Shown here piece after piece: positions 23,890 to 35,355 of a stretch of 64,000 nt of DNA; position 1 is the first letter of the stretch; the number at the start of each line of letters is the position of its first letter. Source of the DNA: Termitomyces sp. T153. Taxonomy: Eukaryota > Basidiomycota > Agaricomycetes > Agaricales > Lyophyllaceae. The DNA lies in assembly GCA_018296165.2 (NCBI GenBank), contig JACKQL020000007.1, positions 496,001 through 560,000 on the forward strand. The letters run 5' to 3'. The notes beneath the pieces are model-generated. The model was not told the DNA's origin. It did no database searches and worked only from the letters and a program-made list of their open reading frames with translations. A program made the translations under genes and the position numbers.

Positions 23890-24690
23890 TCAGCCTGGCG
23901 TGGCATCTTCTGTGCCTTGTATTGAAGGTACAAAGACTTCTATTTTCTTCCGGGTATCCGTAGCAGACTAAGTAGGACACAGGTTGTCAGTCGTGTGAAG
24001 CATTGAAACAGAGGGGTCGGCACCTTTATGAGCTGGTCAATTTGCGTTTTTACGCTGTCCATTGTAGACGCCTTTGTCTTGCTTTCCTTCAAGAGCTCTT
24101 CTTTCAGTTGCAAAAGCTCTTTCCTCTTGAGGTCGAGCCTAAATCATGGAGTCTGTGTAAGGGTACCGAGTGACAAGGAAAACGAATTTTGCGGGGTACC
24201 GTTGGCGTTCCGCGAGTTCGAAACTCAGGCGGTTGAGCATAAGTTGATGTTCGTCTGAAAGAACATCTTCCGTGCGAGCTTCTTCCGGTGCAAGCCGCTT
24301 GAATTCTTCGAGGTTATAGAGTGGAACGTCCTGGTAGATGGAACTACAGCTACGCTTTCCAACAATGCAGATAAGGTGTTGGGTCAAAACTCACGCGAAC
24401 TGGCGACACTTTTCGATCTCGCGTTCAAGGTGACGCTTCTCGTACAGAAGATTCTGAAGTCCGAGGTGGGACTGGTCCATTTCCTGCCTCGCCTCTGAGG
24501 TAGCCTCTTTGCGTATGCGAGTGGCGGTATTACTTGCACGATGGAGAGCCTTGAGGCGACCCATTAGGGCCATGGCACGGATATGCATGGCAGCGACATC
24601 TTGTGAGAGGTGATTGGGGGAGACAAGGTCACGTAGTTTGTCGAAGACGTCGTCTGTGGAGGGTGGGACACCATTTTCAGACTCGAGCAT
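23890..24690 (-). CDS. THO complex subunit 5 (FMIP/THOC5-like)
   Basis: Component of the nuclear THO/TREX complex that couples transcription with mRNA export. The ATG at 24690 gives MLESENGVPPSTDDVFDKL; then AMALMGRLKALHRASNTATR and the coiled-coil region LQNLLYEKRHLEREIEKCRQFA, an intron, SSIYQDVPLYNLEEFKRLAPEE, DEHQLMLNRLSFELAERQRL, a further intron, LKRKELLQLKEELLKESKASTMDSVKTQIDQLIK. After a last intron the protein ends with ATDTRKKIEVF..EDATPG. This is the conserved THOC5 N-terminal half only; longer animal proteins have an extra C-terminal domain. It is divergent to G6PD, with about 130 bp between the two ATGs. Confidence 0.88.
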
Positions 24691-24819
24691 GTCGTTTGTG
24701 AAGAACGTTTATCCCTTGAAAGAACTGGCGGGCCGAGATCGGCTCCGACTCCGAGCTCGATCACCTCAGCATCCACTCGTCTCCAACTGCCTCAGCTATC
24801 ATCCTCTCCTTCGCCCATC

Positions 24820-26744
24820 ATGACTCGCAACCGCTCTCTTTCTGGCACCATCCCCTCCATGGAGACCACTAATGATGAGCTCAAAGACAACACCATCATC
24901 GTCGGTTAGCTAACCCTGCGCTTATCATTATCACCCCTTGTCTGCTCACTCCTTCCTTTCTCTAGTCCTCGGTGCCTCTGGTGATCTCGCAAAGAAAAAG
25001 GCAAGTGTTTCCCTGTGGCGTACCATAAAAATTGAAAACTTTTCAACAGACTCTTCCCGCGTTATTTGGCCTATTTCATCAGGGCTTCCTCCCCCGAGAT
25101 GTGAAAATCGTGGGCTATGCTCGCACAAAGATGGATACTGAGGAATTCCACAAGCGTACAACCTCCTACATCAAGAACCCAGATAACGATCCTACGATTG
25201 CTGAAAAACTCGAGCAGTTCAAGGCTCTTTCTACGTATGTCTCGGGGAGCTATGAGGACGGTGCGGCGTTCGACAATCTCAATAAATATCTCGAAGACAT
25301 AGAGTCAAAATACCAGTCGAAGGAATGCAACCGTCTCTTTTACCTTGCCCTACCTCCTAGTGTCTTCATTTCAGTGGCTAAAAACCTGAAGGAGCATTGC
25401 TATGTCACCAGGGGGGGTATCAACCGGATAATTGTCGAAAAGCCATTTGGAAAAGACCTTGACTCTGCTCGAGAGCTTTTGAGCTCGCTCAAACAATATT
25501 GGACTGAGGACGAGACATTCCGTATCGACCATTATCTAGGCAAGGAGATGGTTAAGAACCTCCTTGTCTTACGTTTTGCCAATATCGCAATGGGAGCAGC
25601 CTGGGACAAGAACTCCATCAGCAATGTCCAAATCACGTTCAAGGAGCCATTCGGTACAGAGGGTCGTGGTGGTTACTTTGATGAGTTTGGTATCATTCGC
25701 GACATTCTCCAAAATCGTCAGTCTACCCAAGTGTTGCCTGATCACGTCCCCGCTCATTTCGCGTAGATTTGTTGCAGGTCCTCAGTATCTTGACCATGGA
25801 ACGACCGGTTTCTTTCGCTGCCGAGGACATACGCGACGAGAAGGTCATAAATAAATTCTCAGTAGTTTCTTTCTGTGTGGTCCTAAAAAATGATTGCAGG
25901 TCAAAGTCCTGCGGTGTATTCCTCCTATCGAACGCTCAGATACCCTTCTTGGGCAGTATGTTGCTGCAAACGGCAAGCCCGGATATCTTGATGATGAGAC
26001 TGTTCCTCCTCAATCTGTCTGCCCCACCTTCGCCGCAACAACATTGTGGATTCACAACCCGCGATGGGAAGGTGTTCCATTCATCCTGAAGGCCGGGAAG
26101 GGTAAATCCGTTAACCTAAGCTGACGCATATCCTCTGATTCAGTTTAACTTCTCTCGCAGCTCTCAACGAAGCCAAAGTGGAGGTCAGAATTCAGTTCAA
26201 GGACGTCACTCAGGGTATCTTTAAGGACATTGCCCGCAATGAGTTGGTCATCCGCATTCAGCCTTCCGAGGCAGTATACCTGAAGCTGAATGCCAAAGCA
26301 CCTGGCCTTTATACACGCGCCATCCCCACAGAGATGGACCTCACATACAAGCGCAGATTCACTGAGTCCAAGATTCCCGAGGCGTACGAGGCCCTCATTC
26401 TCGACGCTCTTAAGGGCGACCATTCCAACTTTGTGCGCCACGATGAGCTCGATGTCGCGTGGAAGGTACCGATCATACCGTTGACATGATGATTGTTCAA
26501 CTCAGTTGTGGTCAGATTTTCACGCCCCTCCTGCACTGGATCGATGGTCTTAGTGGACAACGCCCTCGTCCCGTTCCTTATCCATATGGTTCTCGTGGAC
26601 CCAAAGAACTTAATGCTTTCGTCGAGAAATACGGCTACAGGCGTGCTGCTGATTCCTAGTAAGTATCCGATGTCTTTTTATGATTCCAAAGAATGCTGAC
26701 ACTTGTATAGCACCTGGCCTATCACGAACCTTGCATCCCTGTAA
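24820..26744 (+). CDS. ZWF1: Glucose-6-phosphate 1-dehydrogenase
   Basis: First, NADPH-producing enzyme of the oxidative pentose phosphate pathway, cytosolic. The ATG at 24820 gives [19 protein letters not shown]. Across a small intron it reads [25 protein letters not shown] (NADP-binding fold), then LARTKM-like [33 protein letters not shown], the active-site signature [25 protein letters not shown], then after an intron [14 protein letters not shown] and [63 protein letters not shown] and [15 protein letters not shown]. The C-terminal exon gives YGSRGPKEL. About 500 residues, complete. Confidence 0.96.
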
Positions 26745-26936
26745 TATCCTTTCGAGACTATTTATTCCAAACATGAATCGACAGTAAATGTACAATCATC
26801 GAGCATGAAATTTGTATGTATTTAGTGGGATGTCCGACTGATTACAAATGAATTGAACCATGGTAAATCTCCCTTCCGAGAGGTCGAAGGAGTCCTGTAA
26901 AGGACCATTGAAGATGTTGCCTGGATACTGGGATGA

Positions 26937-27679
26937 TCATGGCGTCGCTATCAGATAAACATAAGTAGAATCCAGAATTTTGAACACCGACAAGGTGACC
27001 AGATAAAAATACAGTAATAATTCGCGGCTTCGTTGGCCAGGTAATTTCATCGGGCTATACAATGTACTACGGAGCGTAAACAGGTTGACCTGTATTGAAA
27101 ATGAGACGGAATTGATATATTTGTGTTCGAGCTTGCCTCTATATGTCCTTCCATTCGTATCAAGTACTGTCCTGAGTTTCTCTGCGGCAGTGCGAACGCC
27201 ATCCCTACAATCCGAGAGTGCTCTCCATGAACCAGAAGCCGTCCAGCATTCGGAGCAGGCTCGAGAAGCAGCGTCAAAGGTATCGAGCTCAAGCTGATTG
27301 CGCTTATGAAGCGCGATACATACGTCTACGAGACGATTAAGACCGACAGACCATGAATGTATCCCTGCTGCGGGGTTGGTGGTGGTATCTGTGACAAGGA
27401 AGGACGAAGAGAGGCCTAGACACTGGCGAAGCACGCGCTGATCGAGCGTCTTAGACTCATGCGTAGATTGTGCGATGACCTGAACAACGAAGGCGCTGAA
27501 GTCTGTGGGTTTCTGCGACGAGATCGTCGATGCTGGAGAGGGAGCCGCAGGGGTACGATTAACTTACGAGGGGATCCTTTGAGGCTGAAGTTGAGCTCTC
27601 GGGGGGATCTCGAACGGGCAGGGTCGAAGACGACGCGAAGGAATTGCAAGATGGCGAGGAAGGCATTGAATAGATTCAT
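26937..27679 (-). CDS. Hypothetical protein with a 35-nt intron
   Basis: Unrecognised family. The ATG at 27679 gives MNLFNAFLAILQFLRVVFDPA, an amphipathic or membrane-like N-terminus, then RELNFSLKGSP. A 35-nt GT..AG intron (27533-27567) joins this to STISSQKPTDFSAFVVQVIA and a long uninterrupted frame: LRQCLGLSSSFLVTDTTT, GIHSWSVGLNRLVDVCIALHKR, ELDTFDAASRACSECWTASGSWRAL, RTAAEKLRTVLDTNG. Without the intron the frame stops soon after, so the splice is needed. The C-terminus after SIQ (VNLFTLRS..IATP) is less certain and may be an unspliced intron. The protein is largely helical with a Cys/Trp-rich centre. It is divergent from CCDC47, 95 bp apart. Confidence 0.65.
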
Positions 27680-27774
27680 ATAGTCGGGGAATGCATCAAA
27701 GATTAACGGAGGGAAACATCGGCATCTGCCGACCTTACTCTGTGTCGGGAGAAAGCTACAACAAGTCCGGACAC

Positions 27775-29263
27775 ATGGCCTCTTTCCTCCAGCGAATCCT
27801 CCAGGTCCTCACTCCCCCGCCTCATATCAATTCCCCAGAATACGACGGCCTTGAATTCAAACGAGGCATCTTCGTCTTCCGGCCTGCTTGTGCGTGCTCC
27901 ATTTTTGTCGTGAGACAATCATTTACATTTTTGGCTCAGTGTTCCAACTCGAGCTATACCTGCTTTCAGCTCTCGCCGTATATCTGGCGTTTACCTACCT
28001 AGGAATATACAGGAACAAAACCAAGGCTAATAGATGGCGCGTTATACTCCCTGACGCGCGCGTTGACACTAACATTTACGTCCCTGAAGGTTTAACGCGT
28101 CCCTACCCCTTCTCGAAAAGCAGTTCTCCAAACCACTGGGTAAAGACCGTCTGACAAAAGACGGAAACTCTGACTATTACACCTTCTCTACTGGACGTCG
28201 CAATGTCGCGTCTCTCCACACGGTCTACACCCTCAAGCCACGTCACGATCTGTTTCAATACTTGTACCACTTTGCAAGGACTTTGATTGATCTGCACTAC
28301 CGCCCGAAGGATGATATCACTCTCGACTTTAAGCTTGCGCCTGGAGCTTTGCCTCATGACTTTGTCTGGGCTGTTGTCGCGAAGGATGAACTTTTGTCGA
28401 TCAAACAAGACCGATGGGACCTAGTCCGTCCATCTTATTAGCTTCAGAATCACTTTTACGTGCTAATACTATCTGCAGACATTCACAAAGACCTCTGAGA
28501 ACTCTCTCCTCCCTCCCTCGCTGTCCGTCATGTCCGGTACGTGTCTCACGTTCTCACATCTGACCCGTCCCGCGACATTCATAACTCGTAGAGTTCGCTG
28601 ACGTCACCGACACCCTCCTCAAACCCGCTCTCATCGCCGCGCTAAAAAACCCCAACCTGTTGCCCTATTTCCGCTCTCTATCTGTTCGTCGCACAAGTTT
28701 CCTCTCATGTTGAACGCGTCCGTCCTCATAGTACTTTCATGCAGGTCACTGACCAGCCTCGTCAACGCCCACAAGGCCCTCTCCCTCTCAACAAGCGACA
28801 AAAGCACGTCGTGCTGAGCCTCACTCTTCCTGACCATGTCGAGGTCGCTTCAGGCCTACTTGCTGAGATTTTCCCATTCATCGATTCTCTTAATGCCATC
28901 AACCTCCGCCCCGAGACCAAGACGAAACTGAAGAAGGTGAGAGACGAGCTGGACAAGAGCCTTAAAGCCGATGCAGAGAGGGAAAAGAAGGAAGAGGTAT
29001 ATCGCGTTTTTGTTCGAGTTGATGAGTTTTTGACATTTGTTTTTTGTTGTTTTAGGAACAGCAAGCTGCTGATGATAGGAAGGCGGCAAAACGCAGATTG
29101 GAGCAGGACAAGATCGCCAAATTACCTGCTGCTGAGCAACAAAAGGTATTGATTTGATGGCTTTTAGACTATGGTTCGGATCTGATAGAAGCATTTATAG
29201 AAACTGGAGAAAGAACGCAAGCGTATGTTGCGCAAGTCGCAAGGCAAGGTTGTCCGTAAATGA
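27775..29263 (+). CDS. CCDC47-like ER membrane protein (PAT complex)
   Basis: ER protein; in animals CCDC47 is part of the multipass-membrane chaperone PAT complex at the Sec61 translocon. The ATG at 27775 gives MASFLQRILQVLTPP, then FKRGIFVFRPA; after an intron LFQLELYLLSALAVYLAFTYLG is the single transmembrane helix, YRNKTKANRW follows, then FNASLPLLEKQFSKPLGKD, YTFSTGRRNVASLHTVYTL, HDFVWAVVAKDEL, FADVTDTLLKP, LTLPDHVEVASGLL and the charged coiled tail LEQDKIAKLPAAEQQKKLEK..MLRKSQGKVVRK. The join before FNAS uses a GC donor at 28037 (see findings). Length and motif order match the family. Confidence 0.9.
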
Positions 29264-29318
29264 TCAGATTTGTGGAGTAATTTAATGGGTTATATTGCGA
29301 CGTTGAAAATACATGTAT

Positions 29319-32300
29319 CTAAGAAGAAACGGATGTGGATTCATCTTCAGTATCCGGGGAATCGAACTTGTTTCCCCTCCTCCAAGTCAGACCTTCAATC
29401 CCAGCTTGACTCTGCTCACCAATGCGAGGCGAACTCTGGGGTGTGCCCTGCTTTGAGCCTTGATCCAAAGGCTGCGGCTGCGAAGACGCCGCGGCAAACA
29501 CGCCCCATCTCGCTCCCCACCTCGTAAAGAAATTCAACAACCACATGGGTTTAATACCAGGATGCTGAACGACATCCTCGTCCTCGTCCTCGTGCTGCAA
29601 CCCAAGGTACGGCGCCCCCGGTTCCTCCTCCTCCGCCTCGCTCTCCGTGCGGCCCAGATGATCAACCAGCCTCTCCCTCCCATCAAGCGTCCACTGCAGT
29701 CTGTTGAACTTGCCATGAGCGCCGTGTACACCGGGCGGCAGACGCCTCCCGCCTGTCCCAAATACCTTTTCGCGGAGCGCAAGGACCTTTTGTCGTGAAG
29801 GCATCGCGGTGTGCCAGAGGTCCACGACGCGGAACTGTTCGGCTTCGTACCGCAGCGTATTGGTAGCCTGCGACGTCTTGTCCGCTTTCGCGTTCTCGGC
29901 ATCGATGTTGCATATGACCGACGCGTGCGTGTCGAGATCGGAGATGAAGGGCGCGTGTGTGGTGTAGTCTTCGAGGAGCTGGGTGTTGGTCGTTGATAGG
30001 GCGCTGGTGAGGACTTGGAGGCATGCGATGACGTTTTGGAGGTGTTCGTTGCGTCTTGACATGATTAGGAGCTGGCCGGCGAGTTCGGCGTCTATTCGCA
30101 TGTGATCGATAGGTAGGACGTGGACGGCGCGTCGGATGGAGTCGAGGTCGTTGAAGCTTCTTCGTCGGAGTGGAGGGAGTTGGTTGCGTTTGATGGGTCC
30201 GTCGGATTCCTGTGACGACTCGTACCCATCAGAGCCCTCCCAGAGCTCAGACGCCACTTCGCTTGTGCCGCTCAACAGGCTCCCCGTCGTATTCGCCCGT
30301 CTTCGGCGTCTAGGTGATCCATGAGCGTCCAAGCGGGCACTAAGCGGGTCTGCCCAGCTTGATATGCGATTCTGCGGCGTGCGATTGCCCCATGGCCGCT
30401 TCTGGTTGAACTCGGTGACTTTGCGCTCGTACTCGGAGTTTGGGAGAGAGTGTGGGTCTTGGGTTAGAGAGAAGGGAGTGGGGCGGAGGTTGTCTGTTGG
30501 TGGATTAGAAGAAGGTGAGGGGGTGTGGTGTGGATGTACCTATGGGAGAAGTTTGACCGCTGCTGAGCAAGTCGTCGTCGTCTGGCTCGCCGTCCGCTCT
30601 TTGGGACAGTCGTTATTGATTAGGAGGATGTAGGATGTTGAAGAGGCTCACCCTGAGAACACCATGGGCGGCAAGACGGGCGATGTCATTGATTTTCCCC
30701 GCAGCATTTCTGGGCGATCGCTTGTCAAGTCCAGACTTGCATTGCCTCTCCTCTTGTGAAGGCTTGAAGAGTGTTCAGTTCCAATCGTCAAGGATGGCCA
30801 TGCGACCTACCCAGTCCAATTGCCAAGTTTCCTCTGCACCTTTTCACCCCACATACCTCGAAAGGTGGCTTGTTCACTCTCCTCTTCGGTCTCCGATTTG
30901 ACCACGGTTTCATCAACATCGCCATCACTCAGCGCCCACCTATCCCTCTTTTTGTCCACGAGCGACCCACAGGCTCGTTCTCTCTCCTTCTCCGCCTCCC
31001 ATTCTCTTAGTTTGACGATCGAACTGACCTGCCCGGTCCACAGGGCCCTGACACTAAGCCCAACACCGCCGTCCTTTTCCTTGTGCGCATATCCAACACC
31101 CAACAAATCCCCGTCATCGCCCCTCCTGCCCATCGCCTTGCCCCTCTTCCCGCCACACATACATTTAACCAACCACCCCAAATCATACGTCGGCTCCAAT
31201 ACACCGCTCGCGCCCTGGACACCGCCCGTCCCAGACAAGCCCAAGCCACTCGCCAAGCTCCCTATCCCACTAAGAATCTGACCGGAGCCAACCGCGGTCC
31301 CGAGGGTGTCCTTGTCCTTGTCCTCCTTGGCGTCGCCGCCGACAATGCCGATGCCGCTGCCGCCGCCCTCGCCACCGCTGGTTGGGGCAGAACGCTCGCC
31401 GTCGCTGTCGATGCCGGCACGCAGCTTTCCGCGTATAGCGCGGCGGACGCGTCCGGGGCCGACGCGGGAGTCGGCAGTGAAGCCCTTGCCTTCGTATGTG
31501 AGGGCGATGGCGTCGACGAGGTCGCGCGTGAGGACGGGGTGGGGGGTGGGGACGTGGGTTGCGATTGTGGGGTTTGAGGAGGCGGGGTTGGTGGTTTGGA
31601 TGTAGGCTGCGAGGGCGTTGATGAATAGGTGGGGGTGGAGGAAGGGGTCTTTGGGTGTGAGCTGGGGGATGGGTTAGAGATTGTTTTGGGGGATAGGAGG
31701 ATTGTTTGTTACGTTTGAGAGACCTATTGCGGCGAGTTTGTTTCTGAGGGAGAGGACTAGACTGATTAGGGCGGAGACGAACATGGGATCGGCTATTCGT
31801 TCCATTGGCTAAGAGAAAGTGTGTAAGTTGTGGAAAAGGAAGAGGGAGGTTCGGACCTGTAGACCAATGCATGGTTCGCCGATGTGGAGAATCCACGTGC
31901 GGATTGCATTGACGGTATGGTTGCATAATAGACCGTCTAGATAGATGAAGCCAAAGAGAGAAAGACCGGCCTGGACAAGCTTGACAAGTTCGAGAACGGT
32001 GGCAATAAAGACAGAGTTGTCGGTCTTGGACGCCGATGGCCGAAGACCGAGACCTTGTGAGTGGGATTTTGTGAGAGGGACGAGGTTTTCGGACGAGGTG
32101 GCTGTGATGGCGGGGGGCATGCGGTATGTGGAAATGAAGCGAGATTTGGTGGCGTCACTGGGGACATGAGTGGGAGCGAGGGGCGGGGGTGACGTACGTA
32201 CCTCGGGTCTTCGAGGGTGAGTGCGCTGCGGCCGGAGCAGCGCATGCGGAGGAGGTTGATGTTTGCGTAGAGCTGGTCGCGGACGGCGAGAAAGTTGCCG

Positions 32301-33044
32301 TCTGGGACGAGGACGATGGTGTAGTGTGAGGGAAAGTGGGCCAGGGACGTTGCCATGAGGACGCCGTGGGGAGTCTGGGGGCGGTGAGCGGGGCAGGGCA
32401 GGACGAGCAAGGCGCACCTGTTTTGGGCGGGCACCGTCGCGGCGGAGGTGGTCGAGTGCGGTGGTCCACTCGGCCTGGGCGTCGCGGGGAGCGAGCGCAG
32501 AATGGGGCCTGATGGAAAAGACAGAGACCTGGGGGAGGTCGGCAGACAGACGGGGGAGAGGAAGAGACGTGCCTTGTGGGCGTGGTCGCCGGTGTAGACG
32601 AGGAGGACGGGGACTGCTCTGCGGTCGACGAGCCTGGAGGAGCGGGTGGCGAGGTGAGCGGTGGCAGCGAGCGGTGGCAGCGAGCAGTGGGTCAGCAACG
32701 AGCAGTGGGTCAGCAGCGAGCAATGGCAAACCAGTTAGCAGTGGCATCGAGCAATGGCAAACCAGTTAGCAGTGGCAGCGAGCAATGGCAAACCAGTTAG
32801 CAGTGGCAGCGAGCAATGGCAAACCAGTTAGCAGTGGCAACGAGCAGCCAGTCAGCACCACGCACCATTTCTCGACGGCGTACATCTGGTAGCCATGCAC
32901 GTCGCTGGCCGCGTGAACCAGCTCAAAGCGCAGCGCAACACCAAGGCAGTGCGCCGGGTCGGCAGGCTGCGTCGCGGGGACAAGCAGCTGCGTCGGCGGG
33001 CGGGGCGGGCTGGTCGGGGCTGGCGCGGGCCTGGGGCGAGCCAT
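29319..33044 (-). CDS. STB6-like protein (fungal, function unknown)
   Basis: Resembles fungal proteins grouped with yeast Stb2/Stb6, identified through Sin3 binding. The ATG at 33044 gives a Pro-rich start; LVHAASDVHGYQMYAVEKW is joined over a 232-bp intron (32634-32865) to LVDRRAVPVLLVYTGDHAHK. Then come TPHGVLMATSLAHFPS, VLVPDGNF..RDQLYANINLLRM, CSGRSALTLEDP, VLELVKLVQAGLSLFGF, DGLLCNHTVNAIRTWI..GEPCIGLQPMERIADP, LVLSLRNKLAAIG, TYDLGWLVKCMCGGKR, GLSVRALWTG, EKVQRKLGNWTG, AGKINDIARLAAHGVL, DGEPDDDDLLSSGQTSPI, SEYERKVTEFNQKRPWGNRTP and a large C-terminal exon with LPPGVHGAHGKFNRLQWTLD and KPMWLLNFFTRWGARWG. One join near 30600 needs a non-canonical splice or a frame slip. Confidence 0.78.
32658..32842. 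repeat. Minisatellite inside an intron of the STB6-like gene
   Basis: Four units of 31 bp containing gcaatggcaaaccagttagc begin at about 32721, 32752, 32783 and 32814. They are preceded by two 18-bp units (cgagcagtgggtcagcaa) and two 13-bp units (gcggtggcagcga). All lie in the intron 32634-32865, which is four times the usual intron length here. Flanking exons join in frame, so the array is removed on splicing. Confidence 0.88.
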
Positions 33045-33131
33045 GATGGAGAGCGGGATCGGGGCCGGGCCGGGGGGCCGATGTGGGCCCCAATCGCACG
33101 GGGACGGTCAAATAGCGGGCGTGGGTCTCGG

Positions 33132-34955
33132 ATGGCCATGGCTGCCGCCCTCGCTGCCCTCTGCGTCTGCCCCGTCTGCCACCGCACCCTCGCCGGCCCC
33201 ACGACCCTCCACTGCGGCCACACCGTCTGCGCCAGCCACCAGCTCGCTCCCTGCCCTGTGCCCCGCTGCCTGGCCTCGCCGCACCCAGCCTCCTCCTCTG
33301 TCGCCCACTACCCGCCTCTCCTCGACAGCACCGCCGTCCCCGCCCCAGACCGCGTCGACGTCACCCTCACCAAGGTCCTCGATCTCATCGCCCGCGTCCA
33401 GCGCGACCTCTGTCCGACCAACTCGGACCCTGCTTCTTCTTCTTCTTCTCGCCGCCGCCCGAGATCCGCGGACCAACCCAATCACCCCCGCAAACGTCGC
33501 AGACATCGCCCTCCCAACGACGACGACGGCGATCTGCTCTCCCATCTCGTTGCATCCAGCGCCCGTCAGCGCGACACCCATCATGACCAGCCCCTCCTGC
33601 CCCCAGACCCCCCCGATACCGACCTGCTCTCCCATCTCGTCGCATCCAGCGCCCGTCAGCGCGACACCCATCGTGACCAGCCCCTCCTGCCCCCAGACCC
33701 CGCCGATCCCATCCTCGCAAAATTCGAAAAGGATCTCCTCGCCGAGCTCACCTGCGAAATCTGCTTTACCCTCTTCTACGATCCCATAACCACCCCTTGC
33801 CAGCACGAAAGTATCCCATCTTGCCATGTCTTTCCATTTCCATTAATCCCTACAACAGACTTTCTGCACAAGATGCCTCCACCGCGCCCTCGATCACGGC
33901 TCCACATGCCCCCTCTGCCGAAAAAACCTCCCTGGCTTCCTCTATTTCCAAGAGCATCCCCCAAATCACCTCATCCTCTCGCTCCGTGAGTCTCTCCATT
34001 CTTCCCGCTCAATTCAGTGGCCTACTCTCCCCAGTCCTCAAGGCCTTTCCTGCTCTCTACCGCGAACGAGGCGAGTCAATCGAAGCCGAGGAGCGCGATG
34101 CCCGCCTCGACACTCCTATATTCGTCTGCCAGCTCTCCTTTCCCGGCATGCCCACTCTCCTCCATTTTTTCGAACCAAGGTATCCTTGTTTCCTTTTCAT
34201 TCTACTCACCACCTGACCTCACAAGGTATCGTCTCATGCTCCGCCGATGCCTCGAATCTCCCAATCCCTCCTTTGGCATGGTCATGCCTTCCAAGGGCGG
34301 TCTATCTCCCCATTTAGACTATGGCACCATGCTCGAGATTAGAAGTGTGCAAATGCAGCCTGACGGCCGCAGTTATGTCGAAACTTGGGGCACCTACCGC
34401 TTCAGGATCCTCGAATTAGGCACCCTTGACGGTTACATGGTCGGCCGCATCGAACGGTCAGTTCCTCTAGCGTTGTCTCAACACCGATCTCAATCCACAT
34501 TTCTCAGAATCGATGACTATCCGGAGATCATCGACGCCGATCAAGCTGTCATCCCCTCCTCCCTCCCCAATCACCCCTCCAACTCTGCCTTGATGGCACA
34601 ATGCCGTTCCTTTCTTGACCAACTCCAGCGTGGAACCGCCCCGTGGATCGTACAACGTCTCTCCAGCACATATGGTAGCATGCCCACTGACGTGTCCTCC
34701 TTCTCCTACTGGGTCGCATCGATTCTCCCCATCGACGATCACGAAAAGGCCAAGCTCCTTCCGATCCGAAGCCCCAGGCTCCGGCTGCTCTTGGTGGTCC
34801 ACTGGATCGAGCAGCTGAACAACAATTGGTACAACGTCTTTTATTCCACTCGAGTGGTGACAAGAGGCCTTTTGCTGATTGCAATCCTGTTTTTCTTTTG
34901 CCCGATCATCTATCCCCCCAACAGGTGGTTTTCCAACGGGTGTGGTATCGTATGA
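33132..34955 (+). CDS. LON-domain and RING-finger protein (LONRF-like)
   Basis: Probable E3 ubiquitin ligase. The ATG at 33132 gives MAMAAALAALCVCPVCHRTL, the start of a first, partial RING-like zinc motif (CxxC..CGHTVC). A Ser/Arg-rich linker contains a 30-residue tandem duplication (33531-33710). A second RING follows: LTCEICFTLFYDPITTPCQH, then across an intron CTRCLHRALDH, CPLCRK. The C-terminal LON-type substrate-binding domain reads [80 protein letters not shown]. After introns the tail ends WWFSNGCGIV. Domain order matches animal LONRF1-3 without TPRs. Its ATG is only 87 bp from that of the divergent STB6-like gene. Confidence 0.9.
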
Positions 34956-35355
34956 CAACCACCACGACGCGCGCAACCGCGCAGCGCGACGATTTCGACG
35001 TTTGGGAGAGGGAGGGATTTATGGGCATTTTTTTATGACTATGTAATATTTTTTATTGATGACGATATTCGATTGATGCCACGGAAGTGAGTATACTACC
35101 CAGGTAAAGGCTAGTCAAAATTCGCTATTTCAATATAAGTACATCTGATCTAGCTCGGTTGAAACATGTATAATGCCTCGGCGCGCACACCGTGACGCCG
35201 AGTCCTGTAGGGTCACAAACACCTGTCACGAACGGCCCTTCCCATTGGGACTTTCGTTGGATGAGAAAATATACAAAACCTGGCATACTATACTAGAGGG
35301 TCTGTAAGATATCTATGGAAGCCAAAGTCATCCGGTATCTCTTTTCGTCTCTGGG
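34956..35355. other. Convergent intergenic region
   Basis: Between the stop codons of the LONRF-like gene and the minus-strand unknown gene. AT-rich near the LONRF stop, with the tract atgtaatattttttattgatg, then a GC-richer middle. No gene recognised. Confidence 0.5.

Noticed and set aside
31270..31926. Pro/Arg-rich 218-codon minus frame
   Set aside because: Shadow in GC-rich exon DNA of the STB6-like gene; composition driven by base content.
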